A stretch of DNA of 64,000 bases from Treponema primitia ZAS-1 (GCF_000297095.1 NZ_AEEA01000051.1:8252-72251), one strand, 5' to 3'; numbered from the stretch's first letter, positions 43,697-52,642 are shown. The notes: a model not told the origin generated them from the sequence alone. Numbers and translations: made by a program.

Positions 43697-44830
43697 ATGG
43701 AATACGAAGTCAAAGACCTGGCGCCGGAAAGTTTTTTCTCCCAGACCGTATACCTGCCGGATCAGCGGTTTGTCATTGCCGCGCCGGAGATGGCTATTAC
43801 CGCCGCCATGAAAAGCACCCTTCAGGAATGGGGATTCCAAACTGTTCTGAGTGAAGGAGAACCCAGGGAAGACTACTCCCCGGAAGAAATCCCCGCCGGA
43901 GGCTCGGCGCCCATAGCTCCCAAGGAAAGCGTCGATGCCGAACACTTAAAGAAGGCCGAAGCTTTGTATATGAATTTTCAGCATTATGTGGAATCCCTTT
44001 TTGCCCAGATGTCTCTGAATAATCCCCCGCAGCTTAATGAAATGGCAGAAAAAATTAAGTATCTCTGCGATGCCATCAGGGCGGATCGCCGGTACCTTCT
44101 GCGGGTGCTGAGAAACGCCGGCCCCGAGACGGAGCAAAACTATCTGACATCCCATACGGTTAAGTCCACCATCCTGGCCATCATCATCGGTTCCTACCTG
44201 AAACTTACCAGCCACCGGCTCATCGAGATGGGGGTGGCGGCGATGCTCCACGAAGCGGGGATGCTCAGGCTCCAATCCAGGGTCTACATGAACAAGGACG
44301 CCCTGAGCCGGGATGAGCAAAAGGCGATCCTCTCCCACCCGATACTGGGATTCAATATGCTCAAATCGTTTAGCCTGCCCCTTTCGGTGACCATTCCCGC
44401 CCTGGAACACCACGAACGGGAAAACGGCGAGGGATATCCCCGGCGGCTCACGGGTGATAAGATCAGCCTCTACTCTAAGATCATCGCCGTGGCCTGTACC
44501 TACGAAGCGCTGACCAATAATCGGCCTTATAAAGAGGCTAAGGACGGTTTTGCGGGAATGCTGGACCTCCTGAAAAACGAGGGTAAACAGTACGACGATA
44601 CGGTTATCCGGGCCTTGGTTTTTTCCCTTTCCATCTACCCTATCGGGCTCTATGTACTCCTTTCCAACGGTAAGAAAGGCCAGGTGGTGGATGTGAATCC
44701 GGAAAATCCCCGGTATCCCATGGTTCAGCTTCTGGGAGTTCTAACCCCGGACGGGAAAACTAAAATCCTGGAAACTTCCCAGGGCGGCATCCATATCGTC
44801 CGTCCTCTGGTCAGGGATGAACTGGGATGA
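43697..44830 (+). CDS. HD-GYP-like domain protein with degenerate catalytic residues
   Basis: A 377-residue protein. The C-terminal region (about 145-330) is laid out like an HD-GYP cyclic-di-GMP phosphodiesterase: HTVKST, MLHEAGML, HPILGFNMLKSF, LEHHERENGEGYPRRL, TYEALTNNRPYK. However, the metal-binding HD is HE, and GYP is preceded by GE rather than DGxG, so activity is doubtful and it may be a binding protein. The N-terminal 100 residues are an unassigned domain. GTG 43694 and ATG 43697 are adjacent; ATG is used. A TATAAT box (43680-43685) leaves a leader of only about 5 nt. Confidence 0.78.
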   Translation: MEYEVKDLAPESFFSQTVYLPDQRFVIAAPEMAITAAMKSTLQEWGFQTVLSEGEPREDYSPEEIPAGGSAPIAPKESVDAEHLKKAEALYMNFQHYVESLFAQMSLNNPPQLNEMAEKIKYLCDAIRADRRYLLRVLRNAGPETEQNYLTSHTVKSTILAIIIGSYLKLTSHRLIEMGVAAMLHEAGMLRLQSRVYMNKDALSRDEQKAILSHPILGFNMLKSFSLPLSVTIPALEHHERENGEGYPRRLTGDKISLYSKIIAVACTYEALTNNRPYKEAKDGFAGMLDLLKNEGKQYDDTVIRALVFSLSIYPIGLYVLLSNGKKGQVVDVNPENPRYPMVQLLGVLTPDGKTKILETSQGGIHIVRPLVRDELG

Positions 44831-46068
44831 TGTTTTTTATTATTCTCCTGCTTCTTATCATAAGCGGCGTTTTTACCCTGGCAGAGCGCTCCCTCATTTC
44901 GTCCCGGAAAGCCCGGCTGCGATCTAAGGCTGAGGGGGGGAATGAAAAATACCGGCTGGCCCTTGAGGCGGCGGAGAATCCCGAATCACTGCTTTCCGCC
45001 CTCCGGATCGGAATCATCCTGGCAGATATTTTTGCGGGCGCCCTGGGCGGAATCCCGGCGGCGGGGATATTTGAAAAGTTTTTCCCCATGCATACCGGGT
45101 TCGTTATCCCCGCCCTGGCTGCGGCTTTACTATTTACCATCCTGTTAGTTTTACTGCAAAGTTCTTTGGCAAGACCCATCGCCCGGGGTAAGCCTGAAAT
45201 TATCCTTGTCCATACCCTCCCGCTTATCCGCTTTCTCAAGGTTTTTTTTACCCCCCTAATCTTTATTAGCTCCATCCTGAGAATTGATCCTGTGGCGGAT
45301 CAGGGAATGACCGAAGATGAACTACGGATAGCCCTCCAGGACGGGGAAAAGTCCGGTATTGTGGAAAGCGAAGAACGGACCATGGTGGAGGGGGTCTTCT
45401 ATCTGGGAGATCGTCCCGTGGGGACTTTTATGACCCACCGCTCGGAGATCCAATGGCTGGACATCAATGCGGACGCAGAAAAGGTACGGGCCATGGCGGT
45501 GGAATACCGGCAGCAGCAATTCTTCCCCGTAGCATCCGGCGCCATTGATGAGATTGTCGGGGTAGTCTCGGTCCAGGACATACTTCTGGCCTTTCTGGAA
45601 AACACCTGGCCGGGCTTGAAATCCCTCATGGCCCCCCCCCATTTTGTCCCGGAAACCATGTCCTCCATCAGGGCCTTTGAAGCCTTCAAGCGCGGTGAAT
45701 CCAATGTCCTCTTTGTGATCGATGAATACGGCGGTTTTGCCGGGGTACTTTCGGTACGCAACCTTATCGAAGAAATTGTGGGTGAACTTTCCGCTTCCGC
45801 CTCTGCGGATGACGATATCCTGGCCCAGGGTGACGGCGCCTATCTGGTCAGCGGCAGCGTCAACATTGATGATATCGCAGAAATACTACCCATCGCAGGG
45901 TTCCCGGCGGCGCCGCAGGAATACCATACCCTGGCGGGTTTTATCCTGGAACTGGCCGGGGAGATTCCCCGTACCGGAGCGGTCTTTGACTGGAACGGGT
46001 ATCGGTTCAAGGTGGTGGGCATGGATGGGAACCGGATAGACAAGGTCTTGATAGAACCGATAGGGTAA
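44827..46068 (+). CDS. CorC/HlyC-type CBS-domain membrane protein
   Basis: A 413-residue protein with an N-terminal DUF21 (CNNM) membrane domain (helices around 2-22, 62-80, 95-115, 130-150), a pair of CBS domains (about 195-320; VGTFMTHRSEIQWLD and GVVSVQDILLAFLE) and a C-terminal CorC_HlyC domain (GFILELAGEIPRTGAVFDWNGYRFKVVGMDGNRIDKV). Family members are linked to Mg2+/Co2+ efflux. The start overlaps the HD gene stop by ATGA. Confidence 0.92.
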   Translation: MMFFIILLLLIISGVFTLAERSLISSRKARLRSKAEGGNEKYRLALEAAENPESLLSALRIGIILADIFAGALGGIPAAGIFEKFFPMHTGFVIPALAAALLFTILLVLLQSSLARPIARGKPEIILVHTLPLIRFLKVFFTPLIFISSILRIDPVADQGMTEDELRIALQDGEKSGIVESEERTMVEGVFYLGDRPVGTFMTHRSEIQWLDINADAEKVRAMAVEYRQQQFFPVASGAIDEIVGVVSVQDILLAFLENTWPGLKSLMAPPHFVPETMSSIRAFEAFKRGESNVLFVIDEYGGFAGVLSVRNLIEEIVGELSASASADDDILAQGDGAYLVSGSVNIDDIAEILPIAGFPAAPQEYHTLAGFILELAGEIPRTGAVFDWNGYRFKVVGMDGNRIDKVLIEPIG

Positions 46069-46095
46069 ACGGGGTTTAAATACCTGTTGTAAAAA

Positions 46096-46222
46096 CGCCG
46101 GTGGGGGCGGGGAATCCCCACTGCGGGATGCCTGTAGAGTCTGCCTACGGAGCCCCTGCGGGTCTCCTCCGGCAGGGAATTCCAGAATATCCCGCAGCGT
46201 GGCTTCCCCGCCCCCACCGGCG
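46096..46222. repeat. 127-bp large GC-rich hairpin element
   Basis: The outer arms, CGCCGGTGGGGGCGGGGAA and its exact complement (19 bp), lie at 46096-46114 and 46204-46222. A second stem CTGCGGGAT/ATCCCGCAG continues inward after a 6-nt internal loop, and CTGCC/GGCAG plus GGAG/CTCC close the centre. It has no coding potential and sits between the CorC-type gene and a Pmp-like remnant. It could be a structured RNA, a mobile palindromic element or a bidirectional terminator. Confidence 0.65.
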
Positions 46223-46355
46223 CCTGTTCGCAGGGGTTTAACTTCGTTTACCCTAACTTCGCCTTACGAAATGATTACGCGGGAGAGCTGCACGCCTCCC
46301 ATGTCATAGAGACCCGGTCTGTTTGCTGCCTGCTGTCCTCCGGGGCTAATGCTGC

Positions 46356-46511
46356 TTAAGCCTGTCCGGTGGCGGTATTCTGCAAGATAACGCCGCCGGT
46401 GTCGGCTTTGGTGAAAAGACCGGCGCTGTTTACGGATACCCCGCCGCCCCGGGATGCGGTATTGTTGCCTATTCTCCCGCCGTTCATGGAAAAAGACCCA
46501 TTGGAACTGTT
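46356..46511 (-). pseudogene. Remnant of a Pmp-like repeat surface protein
   Basis: Reading leftward, about 51 codons encode GSFSMNGGRIGNNTASRGGG, then VSVNSAGLFTKADTGGVILQ and NTATGQA before a stop. This matches the Gly/Asn-rich repeats (S-F-T-M-N-G-G-x-I-x-x-N-T-A) of polymorphic outer-membrane-like adhesins that are numerous in treponemes. The frame is closed upstream by TAG at 46512-46514, and the next 60 bases contain C7 and C8 runs. There is no start or signal peptide. It is a decayed 3' fragment. Confidence 0.7.
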
Positions 46512-46588
46512 CTATGGGGGCCGCAGTTCAGTTCTAAAGCCCCCCCTATGCCCTCCCCCCCCAAGCGGGTTCTTCTTCTTTGTGGTTA

Positions 46589-47926
46589 TTAATTCTTTTC
46601 CACAAATTCTATCAAGATATCCGCCATAAAAGCGATGTTTTTTTCATCGCTTCCGCTGCCGTCAATTATGAGGGAAAGGTGCCTTACAAGCCCATAATTC
46701 CAGTAGCCTGCATCCACCCAGTCATGCCGTTCGCCGGATATGCTGCCGGAAAGTTTTTGTGTTGGCAGAGTCCTCAGCTCTATAACTTTATACCCCGATA
46801 AATCTTCCGTATACGTCCCGGTAAGTTGGAGCACTGTCCAATCACCTCCCCCTTCTTTTACCGTGTAGATATATTTTATCTCCGCATTACGGTATATTCC
46901 GTCAGTTCCTTGATTTATTAACTGCACGCTTGTTACTTCAAACTCCCAGTTGGTGTATTTGTTATTCTTTGTATCAACATTGCCATCACCGCCGGTCTTT
47001 GAAGCAGTTCCCTTTTGTACATCGGTGCTTTTGAATAGCGAATTTTCTTTGGTATCAGGCGGCGGCGGATCCGGCGGTTCAAGCCCGGTTACTACTTCAT
47101 CGTCCGGTTCAATAGAAGCAAAATCGATAACAGGGATAAACAATAAATCGCCTTCGCCTGTTTTACCGAAACTTCCCAGATCACTGGAGTCAAAATCAAT
47201 TCCCCAGGCAAGCGAGGATTCACGCGCCCGGTAACTAATATCCGTTTCAAGAACAGTACGGGTAGCTGCATCGACTTGAAATAAACAATAGACATCGGTA
47301 ATTCCGAATAATGCGTATCGGTATTTTCCCGGTGCTTCTCCATGGTCTCCAATGGTGGCGCTTATGCTTTCGCTTTCTCCCGCCATTTTTGTTTCCACTG
47401 TTTCATAGGTATTTGAAGTCGAGACGGCATTTGCATCCTCAACGGATCCCGTGGCGGTAATTTTTCCGGTTACTTTAGCTTTTGCAAAAAGTACACCCGC
47501 CTCGGCTTCCACCCCGGCCTCAATGGCAACACTCGCACTGCCTGTCACCGTATGCTCTTTGGCCGTTGTCATGGAGCTGGTTATGGATTCTTCAGTCGCC
47601 GAGCTTTTTTCATACGTAATGGTTATGGGCGTCTTTTCATCGTAATAGTACGCCGTTTTGTAGGCAATAGGCACACTCGTAACATACCCCAAATAATAAA
47701 GGTAATAATAGACTGTCCCAGCTTGGTTGTGGCCGGAACTTACCAGTACGTACGGCTCTGAGGCGCTGCGGCTAGCCTTTTCAAATGGTACAATTGCATA
47801 CCGTTTGCCGCTGATATTTGGCGCGTTATTACCGCCGGCAAAGTTTTCACAGCCCGCCAGAATAAAGCCCAATACCATAATCAGGGCAACGGATACTAAT
47901 TCCGTCAGCATGTTCTGTTTTTTCAT
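46589..47926 (-). CDS. Lipoprotein with aerolysin/ETX-MTX2-like insertion region
   Basis: About 445 residues; the lipobox is GFILAGC. ATG 47926 (AAGGA 9 nt upstream) is preferred over ATG 47932. Residues about 105-190 read TYEKSSATEESITSSMTTAKEH, then TVTGSASVAIEAGVEAEAG and TGKITATGSVEDANAVSTSN. This Ser/Thr-rich strand, followed by alternating small and hydrophobic residues and another Ser/Thr-rich strand, is the pattern of the stem loop of aerolysin-fold pore formers (ETX/MTX2 family). A Pro/Asp-rich linker (EPPDPPPPD) joins a C-terminal beta domain. The resemblance is by eye only; it may instead be a treponeme-specific surface lipoprotein. Confidence 0.7.
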   Translation of the reverse strand: MKKQNMLTELVSVALIMVLGFILAGCENFAGGNNAPNISGKRYAIVPFEKASRSASEPYVLVSSGHNQAGTVYYYLYYLGYVTSVPIAYKTAYYYDEKTPITITYEKSSATEESITSSMTTAKEHTVTGSASVAIEAGVEAEAGVLFAKAKVTGKITATGSVEDANAVSTSNTYETVETKMAGESESISATIGDHGEAPGKYRYALFGITDVYCLFQVDAATRTVLETDISYRARESSLAWGIDFDSSDLGSFGKTGEGDLLFIPVIDFASIEPDDEVVTGLEPPDPPPPDTKENSLFKSTDVQKGTASKTGGDGNVDTKNNKYTNWEFEVTSVQLINQGTDGIYRNAEIKYIYTVKEGGGDWTVLQLTGTYTEDLSGYKVIELRTLPTQKLSGSISGERHDWVDAGYWNYGLVRHLSLIIDGSGSDEKNIAFMADILIEFVEKN

Positions 47927-47960
47927 TTCCATTTTTCCTTACACTGTTCTTTATTTATAA

Positions 47961-48143
47961 TTATGTTTTCCGTTTTGTGAAAACGCCAAGCTTATCTATC
48001 TGTTTTTTGGATTTTTTCATTACCATAGCGGCCTGGACGTAACTCATTTCCTCAAAGAAAAGCAGATACAGCGCTTCCCCATATTCCGACTTTAGCTTTT
48101 TTATTGCGCCCTGAAGTTGGTTTTTGCGTTCTTCCTCACTCCG
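47961..48143 (-). pseudogene. Remnant of an ECF sigma factor (region 4)
   Basis: Sixty codons without a start encode RKNQLQGAIKKLKSEYGEAL, YLLFFEEMSYVQAAMVMKKS, KKQIDKLGVFTKRKT. The EYGEALYLLFFEEMSYVQAA-M-KS segment is region 4 of extracytoplasmic-function sigma factors. The upstream part (region 2) is absent and a stop closes the frame at 48144. The gap 47927-48316 otherwise contains only the large palindrome. Confidence 0.7.
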
Positions 48144-48159
48144 TTAAGCGAAACAAAGG

Positions 48160-48336
48160 CCCCTATGGACCCCTTAAGCGGCTCGGGAACGCACTCACAC
48201 TACCGTTATCGGGGGTGACAGTGGAACAAATATCAGGGGGACCCTCTGGGGGTTCCTGATATTTGTTCCAGCTGGCAGGACCCCATACACAGTTTTAGTG
48301 CGTTCCCGGTAACCACCTATTCGGGGTCCATAGGGG
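48160..48336. repeat. 177-bp nested inverted repeat
   Basis: Three nested arm pairs: CCCCTATGGACCCC (48160-48173) with its complement at 48323-48336; CGGGAACGCACT (48184-48195) with 48297-48308; and GGAACAAATATCAGG (48223-48237) with 48255-48269. All three are perfect. The apical loop is GGGACCCTCTGGGGGTT. The right end overlaps the last codons of the helicase gene. The hairpin at 63925-63985 has the complement of the same loop core. Origin and function unknown. Confidence 0.75.
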
Positions 48337-49489
48337 GAGGCGCCTGCACCTTTCCTGCGTATAACTCTTTTGGATACACGATAATACCCAGTTTCTTCTC
48401 CAGCTTGACCAGGTTCCGCATTTCACCTTCGTCTCCAAAGGTAGCCATGATGCCCTGTTTCCCCGCACGGGCAGTACGGCCGGCGCGGTGGATATAGGCG
48501 TCGGGATCCTGCAGGGTGTCCAGGGCGATAATGTGGGTTACATCCGGGATATCAAGGCCCCGGGCGGCAAGATCGCTGGCAACCAGCACTGAGGAACGGC
48601 CCCGGCGGAAATCGTCCATGGCTTGTTTGCGCATCTTTTTGTCCATATCTCCGTACAGGCCCAGAGCGGGAATGCCATGGTACTGCAGTTTGGAAACGAT
48701 GTTCCCCACCTGGGCGCTCCGGGCGGTAAAAACCAGGGCCTTCTTGGGACGGAGGGCCGCTAAAAAAGAACGGAGAAGCCCTATCTTGTCCCGTTCCTCG
48801 CAGTAAAACGCCCAGTGTTCTATCTTATCCCGGAGTATCTCGTTTGCCCGGGTCTCTTCAACAGAAACGCCCTCTCCCATGATGGGGAGAAGCCGCTCCC
48901 GGCACTTGTCCGGCAGGGTGGCGGAACAGGCGACGGTCTGGGGACTCCCCCGTATCAGGGAGACCAGTTCCCGGGTTTCATCGTAAAGTTCATCCGCCGT
49001 AAGCCGGTCCGCCTCGTCGAGAACCAGGAAGCCCAGGTTTCCCAAACGCAGCTTTCCCATTTTCGCCAGCTGCAAAACCCGTCCGGGATTCCCAACCAGC
49101 GCCCGGGGCTTGTCCTTCTTCAGGGTATCTATCTGCCGGCTTAAAGCGGTGGCCCCGATAAGGAGGCTGATCTTAAAAGAGCCTGCACCGGAAAGCAGAA
49201 ACTCCGCCTCCTGTTTAATCTGGGCGCATAGCTCGTACGTGGGGGCCAGGATCAGTACGCCAGCGTCGGACTCCGCGTTTTCCATCAGTTTCTGAAACAG
49301 AGGAATTAGGTACGCAAAGGTCTTCCCGGTTCCGGTGGGGGAACGGAACAGCACCCGCTCTCCCCGAATTAAGCGGGGGATTACCCGGCGCTGTATTTCC
49401 ACGGGTTCAAAAATACTCCGTTCCTTTAACCGGCCCATAAAAAAAGGGCTCACCCCGAGCCCCGCAAACCCGCTGTCTTCACTATTCAT
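48317..49489 (-). CDS. DEAD-box RNA helicase
   Basis: A 390-residue ATP-dependent RNA helicase without long extensions. Motifs: Q in PVEIQRRVIP, I SPTGTGKT, Ia PTYELCAQ, II DEAD in VLDEADRL, III SAT, V ASDLAARGLDIPDV and VI HRAGRTAR. The last codons lie within the 177-bp palindrome. It ends with a short Pro-rich tail (APPPMDPE) that is encoded by the palindrome arm, so the C-terminus may have been altered by that element. Confidence 0.93.
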   Translation of the reverse strand: MNSEDSGFAGLGVSPFFMGRLKERSIFEPVEIQRRVIPRLIRGERVLFRSPTGTGKTFAYLIPLFQKLMENAESDAGVLILAPTYELCAQIKQEAEFLLSGAGSFKISLLIGATALSRQIDTLKKDKPRALVGNPGRVLQLAKMGKLRLGNLGFLVLDEADRLTADELYDETRELVSLIRGSPQTVACSATLPDKCRERLLPIMGEGVSVEETRANEILRDKIEHWAFYCEERDKIGLLRSFLAALRPKKALVFTARSAQVGNIVSKLQYHGIPALGLYGDMDKKMRKQAMDDFRRGRSSVLVASDLAARGLDIPDVTHIIALDTLQDPDAYIHRAGRTARAGKQGIMATFGDEGEMRNLVKLEKKLGIIVYPKELYAGKVQAPPPMDPE

Positions 49490-49496
49490 GGTTTAC

Positions 49497-50654
49497 TCAC
49501 TTCTTTCTATATTCCTCATACAAGGCTATCATGGAATCAATGAACCGCCCCACAGAATAACTGCGGGATATTTCTTCGGAACGCCTGCCCATACGGGCCT
49601 GGGCAGCGGGATCAGAGAGAACTTCCACCGCCTTTTCCCAGAGGAACTTATCATCCCCGATGGCCCAGCCATTATCACCGTTTATAACCATATCATCAAT
49701 ACTGATATCCGCAGCGGCCACCACCGGGAGACCGGAGGCCATGGCTTCAATAAAGGTGATGGGATGTACCTCGCTGTGGGAGGCGCTCATGAACAGATCC
49801 GCTGCGGCGTAGATCAGTTTTATCTCATCAGGCCAGTGGAGATAGCCGGTAAAGATCAGTCCCCGGCTGATCCCCAGTTCATTGCCCTGGGCTTCCAGTT
49901 CCCGGTGATCCGGACCGTCCCCCACCAGGACCAGTTTAGCCTTAGGACGACGGGCCAGGATCTCCTTGAAATTTTCCAGCAGAATAAAGACATTCTTTTC
50001 AATCCCAAGGCGGCCCACAAAAACTATCATCTCATCATCCGGGGCAATGTTGAACCGCTTGCGCAGATCCGCTGCGCCCTGGTCTACCAGGGCGGACCGT
50101 TCCCAAAACTGGCTTAACTCTATGCCGTTTGGCACGACCCGCACCGGCCGGTGGTATTTAATCTTCTCCAGATAGTTCTTTATCTTATTCGAGGGCGCCA
50201 CGATACAACGCTGGCTCCGGAGTATATGCCGGAGATAGGCGGAAAGGTTCTTCTTAAAAAACAGCTCCACCAACAGGGGGGCATAATAAATATAGTCCGG
50301 ATAGTAGGTGTGGAGGGTGTGAATCGAAGGGATACCCAGCCTCCGGCTTACCCGGCGGGAAGCCAGGTAAAGGCTGAATTCAGAATGGGTATGGATGATA
50401 TCCAAATTCAGGGGCTTGGCAATATCGATGACCTGCTGTTCAATAAAAACCCCCACCCGGTGCTGGGGTTCGTTGGGAAACTGGAAGGAGGCGATGCGGA
50501 AAACCCCCTCCTCCGGCACGGCATTGGGATGTTGAACCGTAAATACATAGACCCGGTGGCCCCGGCGTTCCATTTCTGTCTTCAGAGCCCGCACCACCGT
50601 AACAACCCCGTTTACCTGGGGGGTATAGGTATCGCTGAAGATGCCAATATTCAT
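49497..50654 (-). CDS. Family 4 glycosyltransferase (diacylglycerol glucosyltransferase-like)
   Basis: A 385-residue GT-B enzyme. MNIGIFSDTYTPQVNGVVTVV at the N-terminus and SHSEVHPITFIEAMASGLPVVAA (EX7E-type donor site) are typical of 1,2-diacylglycerol 3-glucosyltransferases and related GT4 enzymes. ATG 50654 is preceded by AAGGAG; the longer frame to 50711 has no such site. Starts 7 bp after the helicase on the same strand in gene order, so the two may be cotranscribed. Likely makes membrane glycolipid, which spirochaetes use in place of LPS; inference. Confidence 0.88.
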   Translation of the reverse strand: MNIGIFSDTYTPQVNGVVTVVRALKTEMERRGHRVYVFTVQHPNAVPEEGVFRIASFQFPNEPQHRVGVFIEQQVIDIAKPLNLDIIHTHSEFSLYLASRRVSRRLGIPSIHTLHTYYPDYIYYAPLLVELFFKKNLSAYLRHILRSQRCIVAPSNKIKNYLEKIKYHRPVRVVPNGIELSQFWERSALVDQGAADLRKRFNIAPDDEMIVFVGRLGIEKNVFILLENFKEILARRPKAKLVLVGDGPDHRELEAQGNELGISRGLIFTGYLHWPDEIKLIYAAADLFMSASHSEVHPITFIEAMASGLPVVAAADISIDDMVINGDNGWAIGDDKFLWEKAVEVLSDPAAQARMGRRSEEISRSYSVGRFIDSMIALYEEYRKK

Positions 50655-50727
50655 AATCAGATACTCCTTCCAATTTTTATACAGTATAGTGTAGAATCCC
50701 TTAGAATTCAATTAAGGAGCTGCGTCA

Positions 50728-52206
50728 ATGATTGGTATCATTTTTCTGGTGGTGTTCCTTCTGTTAATGACCGGAATCGGCATCTGGGGTATGCGGAAAA
50801 CCAAGACCCTGGGGGATTTCTTTTTAGGCGGACGTACCCTGGGCCCCTGGGTCTCTGCGGTAGCCTACGGTACCTCCTATTTTTCGGCGGTTATTTTTAT
50901 CGGCTTTGCCGGGACCCAGGGATGGCAGTTCGGCCTGAATGCCCTGTGGATAGCCCTGGGGAACGCCGTCATCGGCGCGGGGGCGGCCTGGCTCGTCCTG
51001 GCGCGGCGTACCCGGCGTATCACCCAAAACCTGGACGCCATGACCATGCCCGAATACCTCCAGGAACGCTACGGGGCTAAACACCTCAAGCCCGTGGCGG
51101 CTTCGATAATCTTCTTCTTCCTATTGCCCTATTCGGCCTCGGTATTTAAGGGCCTGGGACACCTTTTTGAGAAGGTCTTCGGCATACCCTACGATATAGC
51201 CCTGCTCGTCATGATCGCCTTTACGGGGATCTACCTGATCCTGGGGGGCTATTTCGCCATCGCCATCACGGACTTTATCCAGGGTATCATCATGTTCGCC
51301 GGGGCGGCGGTGATGGTCCTGGTCCTCTCGGGCCAGGGGGGCGGCTACTTCGAGATGATACGCAAGGTGGCGGAAAACTACGCCGTCCATGTGCCCCCGG
51401 CAAACCAGCCATCGACGCTTACGGTGATCTCCCTGGTGTTTATGACGAGCTTTGGTACCTGGGGGCTCCCCCAGATGACCCAGAAATTCTACGCCATTAA
51501 GAACGAGGCGGTGATCCCCAAGGCGGCCATCGTTACCACGGTCTTCGCCCTGATGATAGGCTTTGCCGCCTATTCTACCGGCGTCTTTGCCCATGTATTT
51601 TTCGACCTGACCACGGTGCCCAGAACCGCCGCCGGGGGCATCAACTACGATCTCATTGTCCCCACCCTGCTCACCAACCATTTGCCGGAACTGCTCCTGG
51701 CGCTGATCATGCTCCTGGTGCTTTCCGCATCCATGTCCACCCTGTCATCCCTGGTGCTGGTCTCCTCCTCCTCGGTGGCCATCGACCTCTACCCCTCCCG
51801 GAGTAATATTAAAACCGGCAAGGACAATTCGGTAGCCATGATGCGTTTCCTTTCGGGGGTCTTTATCATCATTTCTTACTTTATCTCCCGGTTTCAAATC
51901 AGCATCATTGTGTACCTCATGTCCCTAAGCTGGGGCGCAGTTTCCGGGTCCTTCGCTGCCCCCTACATACTCAGCCTCTATTCCAAAAAGGTTACCAAGG
52001 CCGGAGCCTATGCGGGGCTCCTTACGGGGCTGGGGGTAGAAATCGTCCTGTTCTTTATCCTGGGCGCGTCCCGGTCCCCCCTGACGGCGTCAATTGCCAT
52101 TGTGGTACCCTTCATCGTGGTGCCCGTGGTGTCCCTGTTCACCACGCCGCCGGACAAGGAGCTGCTGGACAAGGCTTTCGAGGGGGTGAGGCGGAGGAAC
52201 GCTTAA
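50728..52206 (+). CDS. Sodium:solute symporter (SSS family)
   Basis: A 492-residue transporter with about 13 predicted helices. LGDFFLGGRTLGPWVSAVAYGTSYFSAV and GWQFGLNALWIALGNA are characteristic of the SSS family (PutP/PanF/SGLT). LVLSASMSTLSSLVLVSSS contains the Ser/Thr sodium-site helix. AAGGAG precedes the ATG. The substrate (an amino acid, pantothenate or sugar) is not determined. Confidence 0.92.
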   Translation: MIGIIFLVVFLLLMTGIGIWGMRKTKTLGDFFLGGRTLGPWVSAVAYGTSYFSAVIFIGFAGTQGWQFGLNALWIALGNAVIGAGAAWLVLARRTRRITQNLDAMTMPEYLQERYGAKHLKPVAASIIFFFLLPYSASVFKGLGHLFEKVFGIPYDIALLVMIAFTGIYLILGGYFAIAITDFIQGIIMFAGAAVMVLVLSGQGGGYFEMIRKVAENYAVHVPPANQPSTLTVISLVFMTSFGTWGLPQMTQKFYAIKNEAVIPKAAIVTTVFALMIGFAAYSTGVFAHVFFDLTTVPRTAAGGINYDLIVPTLLTNHLPELLLALIMLLVLSASMSTLSSLVLVSSSSVAIDLYPSRSNIKTGKDNSVAMMRFLSGVFIIISYFISRFQISIIVYLMSLSWGAVSGSFAAPYILSLYSKKVTKAGAYAGLLTGLGVEIVLFFILGASRSPLTASIAIVVPFIVVPVVSLFTTPPDKELLDKAFEGVRRRNA

Positions 52207-52231
52207 TTTTTGACGGATTGGAAACGGTCAC

Positions 52232-52642
52232 TCACATAAAGGGATTTACCACCCGGACTCCCCGGATGATTTGCCCGTGGTTCATGTCTTCGGAAAGGAC
52301 GCTCCCGCAGTTAGCGGAGGCAGCGGCGGCGATGATGAGTCCGTCCCAGAAAGAAATTTTGGAAAGGATGCTGATATCAATACCCTGCTGAATAATATCA
52401 AAATCAACCTGGACGATTTCCATTTTTTTATAATTATTGAGGATATTCTTAACATACAGCTTTTCCATTTTTAATTTCGTTGTGGTAATATTGTAGACTT
52501 CCTGTAAGACCTGGGTTGAAATAACCGGTGCATCCTTTTCCTCAATATCATTTAAAGTTTCCCGTACTATTTTCTGTTTTTCCTTACTATTTTTATCCAG
52601 AGAATAAACCAGAATATTGGAATCAATAAAGACTTTATTCAC
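52232..52642 (-). CDS. PIN-domain toxin, VapC-like
   Basis: A 136-residue PIN-domain ribonuclease. Acidic residues are in VFIDSNILVYSLD, LQEVYNITT and FWDGLIIAAA, the expected three to four carboxylates. GTG 52642 is chosen because it overlaps the antitoxin stop by 8 bp (GTGAATAA); a longer frame to 52735 would run through the antitoxin gene. In PIN systems the toxin cuts RNA, often initiator tRNA or rRNA, and is neutralised by its partner. Confidence 0.85.
   Translation of the reverse strand: MNKVFIDSNILVYSLDKNSKEKQKIVRETLNDIEEKDAPVISTQVLQEVYNITTTKLKMEKLYVKNILNNYKKMEIVQVDFDIIQQGIDISILSKISFWDGLIIAAAASANCGSVLSEDMNHGQIIRGVRVVNPFM

Noticed and set aside
46270..46370. Possible signal-recognition-particle RNA because of a CTGCTTAAGCCTGTCC-like string
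   Set aside because: The rest of the conserved core is absent and the bases read as the 3' end of the Pmp-like remnant.
48160..48336. Integron attC site
   Set aside because: The R and L box consensus (RYYYAAC / GTTRRRY) is not found at the right places, and no cassette array is visible.
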